Positions 19,947 through 27,513 of a stretch of DNA of 64,000 bases are shown one piece after another. The first letter of the stretch is position 1; each line of letters starts with the position of its first letter. Source of the stretch: an uncultured Ulvibacter sp. (GTDB lineage: Bacteria > Bacteroidota > Bacteroidia > Flavobacteriales > Flavobacteriaceae); the NCBI GenBank assembly GCA_943789105.1, contig CALSSW010000001.1, positions 1 to 64,000 on the forward strand, read 5' to 3'. The notes beneath the pieces are model-generated. The model was not told where the DNA came from. It was given only the letters and a program-made list of their open reading frames with translations, and made no database searches. A program made the translations under genes and the position numbers.

Positions 19947-20876
19947 TTACATTAAGAACTTAGAACTTATAGACTCGTTTTTATGCACACTTGTCATTAC
20001 ATCTGCAAACAAAGTGGCGCAGGTAAGTACTTTAAGTTTTGGACTTTCTTGACCAATGGGTATAGAGTCTGTAACAATAAGCTCTTGTAGTTTTGAGTTT
20101 TCAAGACGCTCAAAGGCACTTCCAGACATAATAGGGTGGGTGCAAATAGCACGAACGCTAAGTGCGCCTCGATCTATCATAAGGTCTGCTGCTTTGGTAA
20201 GGGTTCCAGCGGTATCTACCATATCATCTACCAAGACTACATTTTTACCTTTCACGTCTCCAATGAGCTCCATGTGGCTAATAACATTTGCTTTTTCGCG
20301 TTGTTTGTAGCAAATTACTACATCACTAGAAAGGGCCTTAGAATATGCGTAGGCTCTTTTACTACCTCCCATGTCTGGTGATGCAATGGTTAAGTTATCA
20401 AGCTGTAAGCTTTTTAAGTAAGGTAAGAAAATAGTAGAGGCATATAGATGATCTACAGGTTTTTCAAAGAAACCTTGTATTTGGTCTGCGTGCAAATCCA
20501 TGGTGATAATACGGGTGGCTCCTGCAGTTTCTAGCATTTTAGCAATCAGTTTTGCAGCTATTGGCACACGAGGCTTGTCTTTTCTGTCTTGTCTTGCCCA
20601 ACCAAAATAAGGGATTACAGCTGTAATGTGTCTAGCACTTGCGCGTTTTGCCGCATCACACATTAGCAGTAGCTCCATAAGGTTGTCGCTACTTGGGTGG
20701 GTAGAGCCTATTAAAAACAAACGACACCCTCTAACAGATTCTTCAAAACTGGGCTGAAATTCACCGTCACTATAGGTTGAGGTAATAATATTTCCTAGGG
20801 GTAGGCCATAGGCATTTGCAATATCTTTGGCTAGTGATTGGCTTTGTTTACAAGCAAATATCTTTGGTGTTGGCAT
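19947..20876 (-). CDS. prs: Ribose-phosphate pyrophosphokinase
   Basis: Makes PRPP from ribose-5-phosphate and ATP for purine, pyrimidine, NAD, histidine and tryptophan synthesis. The 309-residue protein shows the flexible-loop region YFGWARQDRKDKPR, the metal-binding MDLHADQIQGFF, and the PRPP-binding loop VVLVDDMVDTAGT near residue 215. Length is normal for class I enzymes. It is transcribed from a well-matched promoter and followed downstream by rplY. Confidence 0.96.
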   Translation of the reverse strand: MPTPKIFACKQSQSLAKDIANAYGLPLGNIITSTYSDGEFQPSFEESVRGCRLFLIGSTHPSSDNLMELLLMCDAAKRASARHITAVIPYFGWARQDRKDKPRVPIAAKLIAKMLETAGATRIITMDLHADQIQGFFEKPVDHLYASTIFLPYLKSLQLDNLTIASPDMGGSKRAYAYSKALSSDVVICYKQREKANVISHMELIGDVKGKNVVLVDDMVDTAGTLTKAADLMIDRGALSVRAICTHPIMSGSAFERLENSKLQELIVTDSIPIGQESPKLKVLTCATLFADVMTSVHKNESISSKFLM

Positions 20877-20896
20877 AGTTTGAGATTTTATTTACA

Positions 20897-20925
20897 CAAA
20901 TGTAAAAGAAAACAATATACACAAA
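20897..20925 (-). promoter_or_regulatory. Promoter of prs
   Basis: Minus strand reads TTTG (20922-20925), 17 bp, then TACATTTG (20897-20904), a full match to the Bacteroidota TTTG/TAnnTTTG promoter, about 20 bp upstream of the prs ATG. Confidence 0.6.
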
Positions 20926-20994
20926 CTCTTAAGTTATGCTGAGTTATTAAGAATGTCCAAAAACAAACTATTGTAGGTCTTTTTATAATTATAG

Positions 20995-21037
20995 AAAAAA
21001 ACCTCCTTCCTTTTTTACAAGGTGGAGGTTTTTTTGT
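20995..21037 (-). terminator. Terminator downstream of the 21058-21912 gene
   Basis: AACCTCC and GGAGGTT form the stem, flanked by A and T runs on both sides, about 20 bp after the stop codon. It could act in both directions. Confidence 0.7.
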
Positions 21038-21057
21038 TGATTGTTACTAATTGATTG

Positions 21058-21912
21058 TTATTGTATTAGTAGCTTTTTTGAAAACATAGCGTTTCCGGAT
21101 TTTAGTTTTAAAACATACATTCCTCTTGTAAGACCTAGTGTAGAGATGCTTTGAGTTTGTGTTGTGCTATGTAGTTTTTTGCTTCGGATACTCATGCCTA
21201 ACATATTGTATAGCGTTGCAGTTGTGTTTTCTTGCCCTTGAGCAAGTCCTTTTATGGTGATAAATGAATCTGTATTTGCTTTGTAAACTTCAAAGGCATC
21301 TGATGCAAACAAATTGCTAGTTGCTAAGACATCTTCTCCTAAAATTTCTGTTGTAAAATGGATTTGAAACCTACCCTCTTCATTTAAATCACTTTGAGCC
21401 GTTAACTCAAAATCTTTTTCTAATATTAAAGTAAATGTATTTTCTAATATATCTTCAATGTAAACATTTACATTGTCAGGTAAGGTGTTTTGCGAAAGGT
21501 TAATTCTAAAAGTTTGACCAATAGATTGATTAATTATTAACGGAACCGTTTGATTATAGGCAGATTCTAACCCCATTGCGTTTATAGCGAAGTTAGTCCC
21601 TTGGTTATCTTCAACTAATCTTGAACTCAGAGAAGTGTCCTGATCAAAAGCTCCTGCATCATACCCTGGGTCTAAACCTAGGGTGAGACCGTTTTGAAAG
21701 TAAAATCTAGTTTCTGCATCTTCTGTCTGACCATTATATAGTTTTAAAAATAAAGTATAAGTGGTTAAAATTGGCGCACTTGTCAAAGATTCACTTTCAG
21801 AAATTATATTAGATGTGTGGCTTAAATTTATGAGAGTTTCTTCATAATTTTTTGAGTAACAAGTAAAGGAGAAAATCAAAGTTAATAATGGGAGTAAAAT
21901 AAGTTTTTTCAT
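21058..21912 (-). CDS. Secreted T9SS protein, short paralogue of the 22567-24147 protein
   Basis: A 284-residue protein with a signal peptide (MKKLILLPLLTLIFSFTCYS) and a C-terminal type IX sorting domain ending GMYVLKLKSGNAMFSKKLLIQ-like. The middle (LKLYNGQTEDAETRFYF, LTLGLDPGYDAGAFDQ, DFELTAQSDL) aligns clearly with residues about 300-420 of the divergent neighbour, but the 300-residue N-terminal part of that protein is missing. It is either a naturally short family member or a truncated duplicate. Role at the cell surface is unknown. Confidence 0.75.
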   Translation of the reverse strand: MKKLILLPLLTLIFSFTCYSKNYEETLINLSHTSNIISESESLTSAPILTTYTLFLKLYNGQTEDAETRFYFQNGLTLGLDPGYDAGAFDQDTSLSSRLVEDNQGTNFAINAMGLESAYNQTVPLIINQSIGQTFRINLSQNTLPDNVNVYIEDILENTFTLILEKDFELTAQSDLNEEGRFQIHFTTEILGEDVLATSNLFASDAFEVYKANTDSFITIKGLAQGQENTTATLYNMLGMSIRSKKLHSTTQTQSISTLGLTRGMYVLKLKSGNAMFSKKLLIQ

Positions 21913-22383
21913 AACAATTTTTTTTGGGGGTTATTTATAGTACAAACATAATTATAAACTTCTAAACAAAACACTTAATCCGATAATAATTACATTTAAA
22001 CGATAAATAAAGGTTTTTTTAAGCATTTAAAAAGTATTTTCTTACAATTAAGGCACTGTAAACAGGAAGTTTATCGATAAACTGCAATTTTACATTTATT
22101 TTGTTTTTTTATTGCATTTTGTGTGTTTTTATCGATAATATTTGCTTTTAATCGTATTTTTTGAAGAAAAAAATGCTATAAAACGTCAATTCTTACACTT
22201 TCAAATAAAATAATCGATAAAGTGCACACCAAAAGAATAGTGTTACTATTTTCGATTTCTGTAAAACAATTTTTAAGGGGTAGCGGATGGTTTTATTTAC
22301 AAATCAGATTCAACTAAAAAAATTATCGATAAGCGCGCAAAACAGATTACATTAAACCTGAAACTTTTTAGGATAATATAATA
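21913..22383. promoter_or_regulatory. AT-rich divergent intergenic region with TTATCGATAA palindromes
   Basis: About 470 bp without coding potential between two divergent paralogous genes. It holds three perfect TTATCGATAA palindromes (22071-22080, 22129-22138, 22323-22332) and one copy with one mismatch, TAATCGATAA (22211-22220). Weaker related words (CGATAATAA, CGATAAATAA near 21980-22005) also occur. A regulator binding array is the likeliest reading. Confidence 0.5.
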
Positions 22384-22590
22384 ATTCTTGGAGATAATTT
22401 GTACACCCCCCACTCCAAGTATCGAACTTTTTCTTGCAAGATTTGGATAGGTTAAGAGATTTCACTCTACGCTTAAATACGGTTTAAATTTCACTCTTGT
22501 AGTTGTATTTAAAAAGAAATGTTCTATTTTTGAGAGAGATTTAATTAATCATTTAATCACTAATTAATGAAACAATTTTTTACACTATTA
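22384..22590 (+). repeat. Leader module, copy 1 (direct repeat with 25747-25953)
   Basis: Aligned without gaps to 25747-25953 at a constant offset of 3363 bp. Bases 22437-22586 are identical in both copies: 130 bp of upstream sequence plus the first codons of the signal peptide. The module includes a promoter and two copies of TTTCACTCT. Confidence 0.92.
22503..22532 (+). promoter_or_regulatory. Promoter of the 22567 surface-protein gene
   Basis: TTG (22503-22505), 19 bp, TATTTTTG (22525-22532) fits the Bacteroidota consensus, with the expected start about 28 bp before the ATG. The same promoter is repeated in the second leader copy at 25866-25895. Confidence 0.6.
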
Positions 22591-24147
22591 GCGGCGGTAT
22601 TATTTACTGCAACAACTTTAGCCCAAGGAAATTTAACTGTCACCTCTGGGGGTTCTCTAACGGTAAGCGCAACAAATTATTTAACTGCTGCTGGTAACTT
22701 TTCCAACAATGGTGGTACCGTTACTTTAAACTCTACCGCAGATAATTTTTCTTCTCTTATTGTGCAAGGAACTGCAACTGGAGACATCGTTTACAACAGA
22801 TTTGTAAATGTGTATGACGACCTTAATGGTGGTGGTTGGGATTTTGTAGGAGCCCCTACCGGGATGACCATTGCAGATTTTATAACAGCAAATGGATCTA
22901 ACATACAAGTACTTGGTGATGATTATGCATTCGCTCAGTATGATAATGCGACTGGACAGTATACTAGATACGCAACAGCCTCACAAACAGGAAGCTTTAC
23001 ACCTGCACAAGGGTATGCATTGGCAATGTCACCAGAGGATCTACCTCCACCTCCATCAGGTGGCGTACCTGGAACCACAGTAGCCTTTACTGGTGCTATG
23101 GAAACTACATCTCAAAGCATCAATATTGTTAACAATCATGACGGCGCCGGAGGTAGAAGATGGAACTTGGTATCAAATCCTTTCCCTTCATATATATCAG
23201 GAAATACTGCTGCAGGAGTTACTAACTTTATAGATGCAAACAGCACTGTTATTGATAATGAGCGTTTGGCTGTATATGGTTGGAATGGCTCTGATTACGA
23301 TATTTACAACCAGCTTTCAGGTGGTTTTTCAATAGCTCCTGGTCAAGGATTTTGGGTAGCTGCAGCAAGCACGTCAGATGCCGCTCTTGATTTTACAGCT
23401 GCTATGCGTACTTCTATAGGAACTGGAGATTTTGTTTCAGGACCACAGCTACTTACTTACAATTTAGGATTAAAGCTTTACAATGGTGAGATAGAAAGAG
23501 CAGCAACCAATTTCTACTTTAGAGATGGTCTTACCCTAGGTCTTGATCCTGGGTATGATGCAGCAGCATACAACCAGTCAACAAAACTAAGTTCAAGACT
23601 GGCCCAAGGAAGCCAAGAAACAGCATTTGCTATAAATGCTATGGATATTGATGATTTGCAAAACACTAGAGTGCCGCTAGAGATAAGACAAAATGCAGGA
23701 CAGGCCTTCAGCATTAGTATTGCAGATATGGAACTGCCTCAAGATATCTCTGTATATCTAGAAGATACCTTAAACGGTACCCTTACTTCACTAAAAGACG
23801 GAGACTTTGAGCTAACGGCTCAAAGCGATCTTAGCGGTATAGATAGATTCTTTATTGTCTTTAAAGACAATAGCGTACTCTCTAGTGGAGATAACCTTGG
23901 TATAAACACGCTAAATGTATATAAAGCAAATACAGAAAACTTTGTAACTATAGCAGGTATAACGCCAAGTCTTGGTAAACTGGATGTTACGCTGTATTCT
24001 ATGCTAGGGCAAACAGTACTAGAAAAAGCATTAAACCAAACAACAACAACCCAGAGAGTATCTACAGAAGGCCTAGCAAGCGGTTTATATGTTGTACAAA
24101 TAAGGTCAGGAAATCAAATATTTAACAAAAAAATAATTATAAAATAA
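22567..24147 (+). CDS. Secreted T9SS type A sorting-domain surface protein
   Basis: A 526-residue protein with signal peptide MKQFFTLLAAVLFTATTLAQ. The N-terminal part (LTVTSGGSLTVSATNYLT) is a repetitive beta-rich, glycine/threonine-rich region as in adhesins, followed by a region with VSNPFPSYISGN and PGQGFWVAAAS, typical of large flavobacterial surface proteins. The C-terminal 80 residues form a T9SS sorting domain (LYSMLGQTVLEKAL to NKKIIIK) that directs export by the Por machinery and surface attachment or release. Its second half is paralogous to the divergent 21058-21912 gene. It shares leader and signal peptide with the next two genes. Confidence 0.85.
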   Translation: MKQFFTLLAAVLFTATTLAQGNLTVTSGGSLTVSATNYLTAAGNFSNNGGTVTLNSTADNFSSLIVQGTATGDIVYNRFVNVYDDLNGGGWDFVGAPTGMTIADFITANGSNIQVLGDDYAFAQYDNATGQYTRYATASQTGSFTPAQGYALAMSPEDLPPPPSGGVPGTTVAFTGAMETTSQSINIVNNHDGAGGRRWNLVSNPFPSYISGNTAAGVTNFIDANSTVIDNERLAVYGWNGSDYDIYNQLSGGFSIAPGQGFWVAAASTSDAALDFTAAMRTSIGTGDFVSGPQLLTYNLGLKLYNGEIERAATNFYFRDGLTLGLDPGYDAAAYNQSTKLSSRLAQGSQETAFAINAMDIDDLQNTRVPLEIRQNAGQAFSISIADMELPQDISVYLEDTLNGTLTSLKDGDFELTAQSDLSGIDRFFIVFKDNSVLSSGDNLGINTLNVYKANTENFVTIAGITPSLGKLDVTLYSMLGQTVLEKALNQTTTTQRVSTEGLASGLYVVQIRSGNQIFNKKIIIK

Positions 24148-24173
24148 TTTAGCCTTAATAAACTAATTAACCA

Positions 24174-25562
24174 ATGAAACAATTATTAACACTTTTAGCA
24201 GCAGTATTACTAACTGCAACAACGTATGCCCAAGTGGGTATAAACACAGAAAATCCAGATCCATCTTCGGCATTAGACATTAACTCTACCACAGGGGGTT
24301 TGTTAACGCCAAGAATGACCAACCAGGAGCGTCTTGATATTCAAGACCCAGCTGTAGGATTACTTGTTTACCAAACAGATGGTACAGCGGGTTTTTATTA
24401 TCATAATGGAACTAGTTGGGCTGCGGTAAGTGGTTCTGGAGGGTCTGACACCAATTGGTTAGATGATGGTACAGGTAATATCTCTAATTCTAATACAGGA
24501 AGTGTTAATGTTAATAGTGTTTTAAATGCCAATGGTGGTATTGTTAATTCAGACATTACGGCATCTAGTTCATTATTTGCTACATCAACGGGTACAACTA
24601 CCTTAGGAGGTGGCGCTGTAGATGTAAGTGCTCTTGGAGCTACCACAACTATTAAAGGAGATTTGGTAGTAGATGGTTCTTTTACAGGAGATGTAACAGC
24701 TACAAGTGTAGAAAATGGTGTGTATACCATAGGAGGTCAAACAATCGCTGGCACTAAAAATTTTACTGATGATTTATTTTCTACTGGAGATTTTTGGAAT
24801 GAAGGAATTATGCATTCTTTTGGGGAAATAAGATCTTTTGATACTATAAATTCTTATGGTGTTTTAAATGCCAATGGTGGTATTGTTAATTCAGACATTA
24901 CGGCATCTAGTTCATTATTTGCTACATCAACGGGTACAACTACCTTAGGAGGTGGTGCTGTAGATGTAAGTGCCCTTGGAGCTACCACAACTATTAAAGG
25001 AGATTTGGTAGTAGATGGTTCTTTTACAGGAGATGTAACAGCTACAAGTGTAGAAAATGGTGTGTATACCATAGGAGATCAAACAATCGCTGGCACTAAA
25101 ACTTTTAGTGATGATTTAATTTCTATGGATATGCTAAGAAGTGATGGTGTTCTAGAAAATAATGGCCTATTAATATCTCCAGGTACTATAAATTCTATGG
25201 GTAACTTCTATGGACAAACGTTGCACGCTAATGAATATATCACCACCTCAGATAGACGCCTTAAGAACAATATTAAACCAATGACAAAGGCTATAGATAA
25301 AGTTATGGCGCTAAACCCAGTAAGCTACAACAAGAAAAAATCAATTTCTGACAGTGAGTATGTTATTCAAGAAAATGGATTTATAGCCCAAGAGTTACAA
25401 AAAGTAATGCCAAAATTGGTAAAAGTTGGAACAGATAAGGATAAAACACTGTCTGTGAATTATTCAGGAATAATCCCAGTGCTTACCAAGGCCATACAAG
25501 AGCAGCAAAAGGAAATTGAAGAGCTAAAGCAATTGGTTAAAAAATTACTCTCTTCAAAATAG
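24174..25562 (+). CDS. Tail-fibre-like surface protein with C-terminal peptidase S74 chaperone domain
   Basis: A 462-residue protein with the same signal peptide type (MKQLLTLLAAVLLTATTYAQ). The N-terminus (VGINTENPDPSSALDINSTTGGLL) is a motif common in Bacteroidota fibre proteins. The middle contains a duplicated segment (VLNANGGIVNSDITASS to QTIAGTK) at about residues 116-201 and 230-315. The C-terminus, from TTSDRRLKNNIKPM to a final coiled coil (EQQKEIEELKQLVKKLL), is the S74 intramolecular chaperone that trimerises and normally self-cleaves. There is no T9SS domain. It starts 26 bp after the preceding gene and is likely cotranscribed. Confidence 0.85.
   Translation: MKQLLTLLAAVLLTATTYAQVGINTENPDPSSALDINSTTGGLLTPRMTNQERLDIQDPAVGLLVYQTDGTAGFYYHNGTSWAAVSGSGGSDTNWLDDGTGNISNSNTGSVNVNSVLNANGGIVNSDITASSSLFATSTGTTTLGGGAVDVSALGATTTIKGDLVVDGSFTGDVTATSVENGVYTIGGQTIAGTKNFTDDLFSTGDFWNEGIMHSFGEIRSFDTINSYGVLNANGGIVNSDITASSSLFATSTGTTTLGGGAVDVSALGATTTIKGDLVVDGSFTGDVTATSVENGVYTIGDQTIAGTKTFSDDLISMDMLRSDGVLENNGLLISPGTINSMGNFYGQTLHANEYITTSDRRLKNNIKPMTKAIDKVMALNPVSYNKKKSISDSEYVIQENGFIAQELQKVMPKLVKVGTDKDKTLSVNYSGIIPVLTKAIQEQQKEIEELKQLVKKLLSSK
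24519..24776 (+). repeat. Internal 258-bp direct repeat, copy 1
   Basis: Nearly identical to 24861-25118 (offset 342 bp, in frame), with only a few, partly synonymous changes. The two copies flank an 84-bp unique spacer. Confidence 0.92.
24861..25118 (+). repeat. Internal 258-bp direct repeat, copy 2
   Basis: Second copy of the in-frame repeat in the S74 protein. Because the offset is a multiple of three, loss of one copy would keep the reading frame. Confidence 0.92.
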
Positions 25563-25589
25563 AAACTATTAAAAAGAAAGATTTTTATC

Positions 25590-25620
25590 AAAGCCCTTTC
25601 ATAAATGTTGGGGCTTTTTA
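25590..25620 (+). terminator. Terminator of the S74 surface-protein gene
   Basis: AAAGCCC and GGGCTTT separated by 14 bases and followed by TTA, about 30 bp after the stop codon. The right arm coincides with the start of the 3' module repeat. Confidence 0.6.
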
Positions 25621-25767
25621 ATTATTTATCAATTTAGCGTAGCGATCTCACAAACACCTTTCAAGAAAATAACAATGGGTGCGTAATTTAATAAGTGCCG
25701 CGTAAGCGGCCGAGTAAAAAAAATAAATCCCCAAGAATAATAATTTATTCTTGGGGATAAATTGTAC
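25611..25767. repeat. 3' module, copy A (direct repeat with 26701-26865)
   Basis: Matches 26701-26865 closely over about 157 bp (copy B has 8 extra bases near its start). It contains the hairpin GCCGC-gtaa-GCGGC (25697-25710) and a 14-bp inverted repeat ATCCCCAAGAATAA (25727-25758). In copy B the inverted repeat is the terminator of tRNA-Leu; here no tRNA is present next to it, only GTACTCC...ATCGAAC, which faintly resembles a tRNA 3' end. Confidence 0.88.
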
Positions 25768-25953
25768 ACAACGTACTCCAATTATCGAACTTATTCTTAC
25801 AAGATTTGGATAGGTTAAGAGATTTCACTCTACGCTTAAATACGGTTTAAATTTCACTCTTGTAGTTGTATTTAAAAAGAAATGTTCTATTTTTGAGAGA
25901 GATTTAATTAATCATTTAATCACTAATTAATGAAACAATTTTTTACACTTTTA
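25747..25953 (+). repeat. Leader module, copy 2
   Basis: Second copy of the promoter, leader and signal-peptide module of 22384-22590, here driving the decayed gene at 25930. It includes TTG (25866-25868) and TATTTTTG (25888-25895). Confidence 0.92.
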
Positions 25954-26711
25954 GCAGCAGTATTACTAACTGCAACAACCTATGCTCAAATAGGTATTAA
26001 TAATGAAAACCCAGATGCTTCTGCGGCTTTAGATATTACTTCTACTACGGGAGGGTTACTGCCACCACGTATGACAACTACCCAGCGTGATGCGATTAGT
26101 GCTGCAAAAGGATTAGTGTTATTTAATACTACTACAAACACACTACAGATTAATGAAGGAGATGCTACAACAGCCAATTGGTTAAGTTTAACTGCTTCTA
26201 CTTGTGGCTTATCAATAGGTGATACCCACCAAGGTGGTATTATCTTTTATTTAGATGGTTCAGGCTGCCATGGATTGGTGGCTGCGCCAAGTGATCAAAG
26301 TACAGGGATTCAGATGGTATGCATGGCAGGTTATACTCGACAGCCTATGCTTATGGAAATGGTATTGGCAGTGGAGAAGGTAATACGTCAAGGAATCAGG
26401 CAGCCAGTGGCATGGAGATGATGGTGATAATTATGCAAGCTCGAATTATGTCAAGATTTAAAATTTCGAGGAGGACAGAAACTGGGATTGGTATTTACCC
26501 TCTAAATACGAGTTAAATCTTATGTATGAAAACATAGGACAAGGAAATGCTCTTGGGCCTGGGGAATGTTGGTAATTTTGCTAGTAGTTCCTACTGGAGT
26601 TCTACGGAGTACGATTAACTTTGACGCGTGGAAACAGAGTTTCTTCAATGGTAGTCAGACCAACGTCATAAGTCAGCGCAGTACTATGTGCGTGCTGTTC
26701 GGGCTTTTTAG
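25930..26711 (+). pseudogene. Decayed secreted protein with Lcl/DUF1566-type C-terminal domain
   Basis: The intact N-terminus has the shared signal peptide and IGINNENPDASAALDIT, then GDTHQGGIIFYLDGSGCHGLVAAP, the start of the domain found in Lcl/DUF1566-type proteins. After about residue 127 the reading breaks, but family motifs continue in other frames: AYAYGNGIGSGEGNT, WYLPSKYELNLMYENIGQGNALG-like, SSYWSSTEYD, DAWKQSFFNGSQ and finally QYYVRAVRAF before TAG at 26709. At least four frame changes are needed, so this is true decay and not one sequencing error. The ORF track shows it as fragments at 25930, 26319 and 26566. Confidence 0.85.
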
Positions 26712-26865
26712 TTATTTAATTATTTATCAATTTAGCGAAGCGGTCTCACAAACACCTTTCAAGAAAATAAGGAGGGGTGCGTAATTTAATAAATGCCGCG
26801 TAAGCGGCCGAGTAAAAAAAATATATCCCCAAGAATAAATTATTATTCTTGGGGATAATTTGTAC
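26701..26865. repeat. 3' module, copy B, ending at tRNA-Leu
   Basis: Second copy of the 25611-25767 module. It starts in the last codons of the decayed gene and ends at the 3' end of tRNA-Leu, so the repeat boundary coincides with a tRNA, the classic position for recombination. Confidence 0.88.
26812..26857 (-). terminator. Terminator of tRNA-Leu
   Basis: A perfect 15-bp inverted repeat TATCCCCAAGAATAA (26824-26857, 4-nt loop) follows the tRNA on the minus strand and is followed by ATATTTTTTTT. Confidence 0.8.
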
Positions 26866-26944
26866 TCAAGATGGGAATCGAACCCACACTCCCGAAAGAA
26901 CTGGATTTTGAATCCAGCGCGTCTACCAATTCCGCCACTTGAGC
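26863..26944 (-). tRNA. tRNA-Leu (anticodon CAA)
   Basis: Minus strand folds as a class II tRNA: acceptor GCTCAAG with CTTGAGT (first pair G-U), D arm with GGTAGACGC, anticodon stem CTGGA/TCCAG enclosing TTCAAAA (anticodon CAA), a short variable arm and the T arm GTGGGTTCGATTCCCAT, with discriminator A. CCA is not encoded. Confidence 0.93.
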
Positions 26945-27021
26945 ATTTAGAGGCTTCAAAAATAAAACAATTTTATAATGCCTTGCGTGTATTGTATTAA
27001 TTATTTCAGAAAAAATAACAC

Positions 27022-27029
27022 TATTTTTG
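27022..27029 (+). promoter_or_regulatory. Putative -7 element of the dCMP deaminase gene
   Basis: TATTTTTG matches TAnnTTTG 46 bp before the chosen ATG; no convincing -33 element at the usual distance. Confidence 0.35.
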
Positions 27030-27074
27030 TTACCCGGGTTGGATACCCTACTTTTATACTCTCACATTAAACCC

Positions 27075-27509
27075 ATGAAGCAAGACAAACAAACCACCTA
27101 TGATATTGCCTATTTAAGAATGGCCAGAGAGTGGAGCAAACTCTCCTATTGCAAACGCAAGCAAGTAGGGGCTCTTATTGTTAAAGACAAGATGATTATC
27201 AGTGACGGCTACAACGGTACCCCAACAGGTTTTGAGAATGTTTGTGAGGATGACCACGGAGACACTAATTGGTATGTACTCCACGCAGAGGCAAACGCTA
27301 TATTAAAAGTAGCAGGCTCTACCCAATCTTGCAAAGATGCCACACTATATATTACCATGTCCCCATGTAAAGAGTGTAGCAAGCTCATACACCAATCTGG
27401 CATTAAGAGAGTTGTTTACCACTTAGGCTATAAAGATGCCAGCGGATTGAAATTTTTAGAAAAAGCAGGCGTTAGTATTACACACATCCCAAGTTTAGAA
27501 AACCAGTAG
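27075..27509 (+). CDS. dCMP deaminase family protein
   Basis: A 144-residue zinc-dependent deaminase. The zinc site is seen as HAEANAIL (His and catalytic Glu) and SPCKECSKLI (two Cys). The N-terminal region (REWSKLSYCKRKQVGALIV, DGYNGTPTGFENVCED) is typical of deoxycytidylate deaminases/ComEB, which make dUMP for thymidylate synthesis. The ORF track starts at TTG 27027; ATG 27075 gives MKQDKQTTYDIAYL, the usual N-terminus. It is followed 4 bp later by the S41 protease gene, a gene order common in Flavobacteriia. Confidence 0.9.
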   Translation: MKQDKQTTYDIAYLRMAREWSKLSYCKRKQVGALIVKDKMIISDGYNGTPTGFENVCEDDHGDTNWYVLHAEANAILKVAGSTQSCKDATLYITMSPCKECSKLIHQSGIKRVVYHLGYKDASGLKFLEKAGVSITHIPSLENQ

Positions 27510-27513
27510 CACT

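Noticed and set aside
24401-25072. Two antisense ORFs of 109 and 72 residues with identical sequence
   Set aside because: They mirror the internal repeat of the S74 protein on the opposite strand and have no signal, motif or upstream elements.
26863-26944. Integrated mobile element at tRNA-Leu
   Set aside because: No integrase, transposase or phage gene in the 21-27 kb region; only repeats support recombination, so no element is called.
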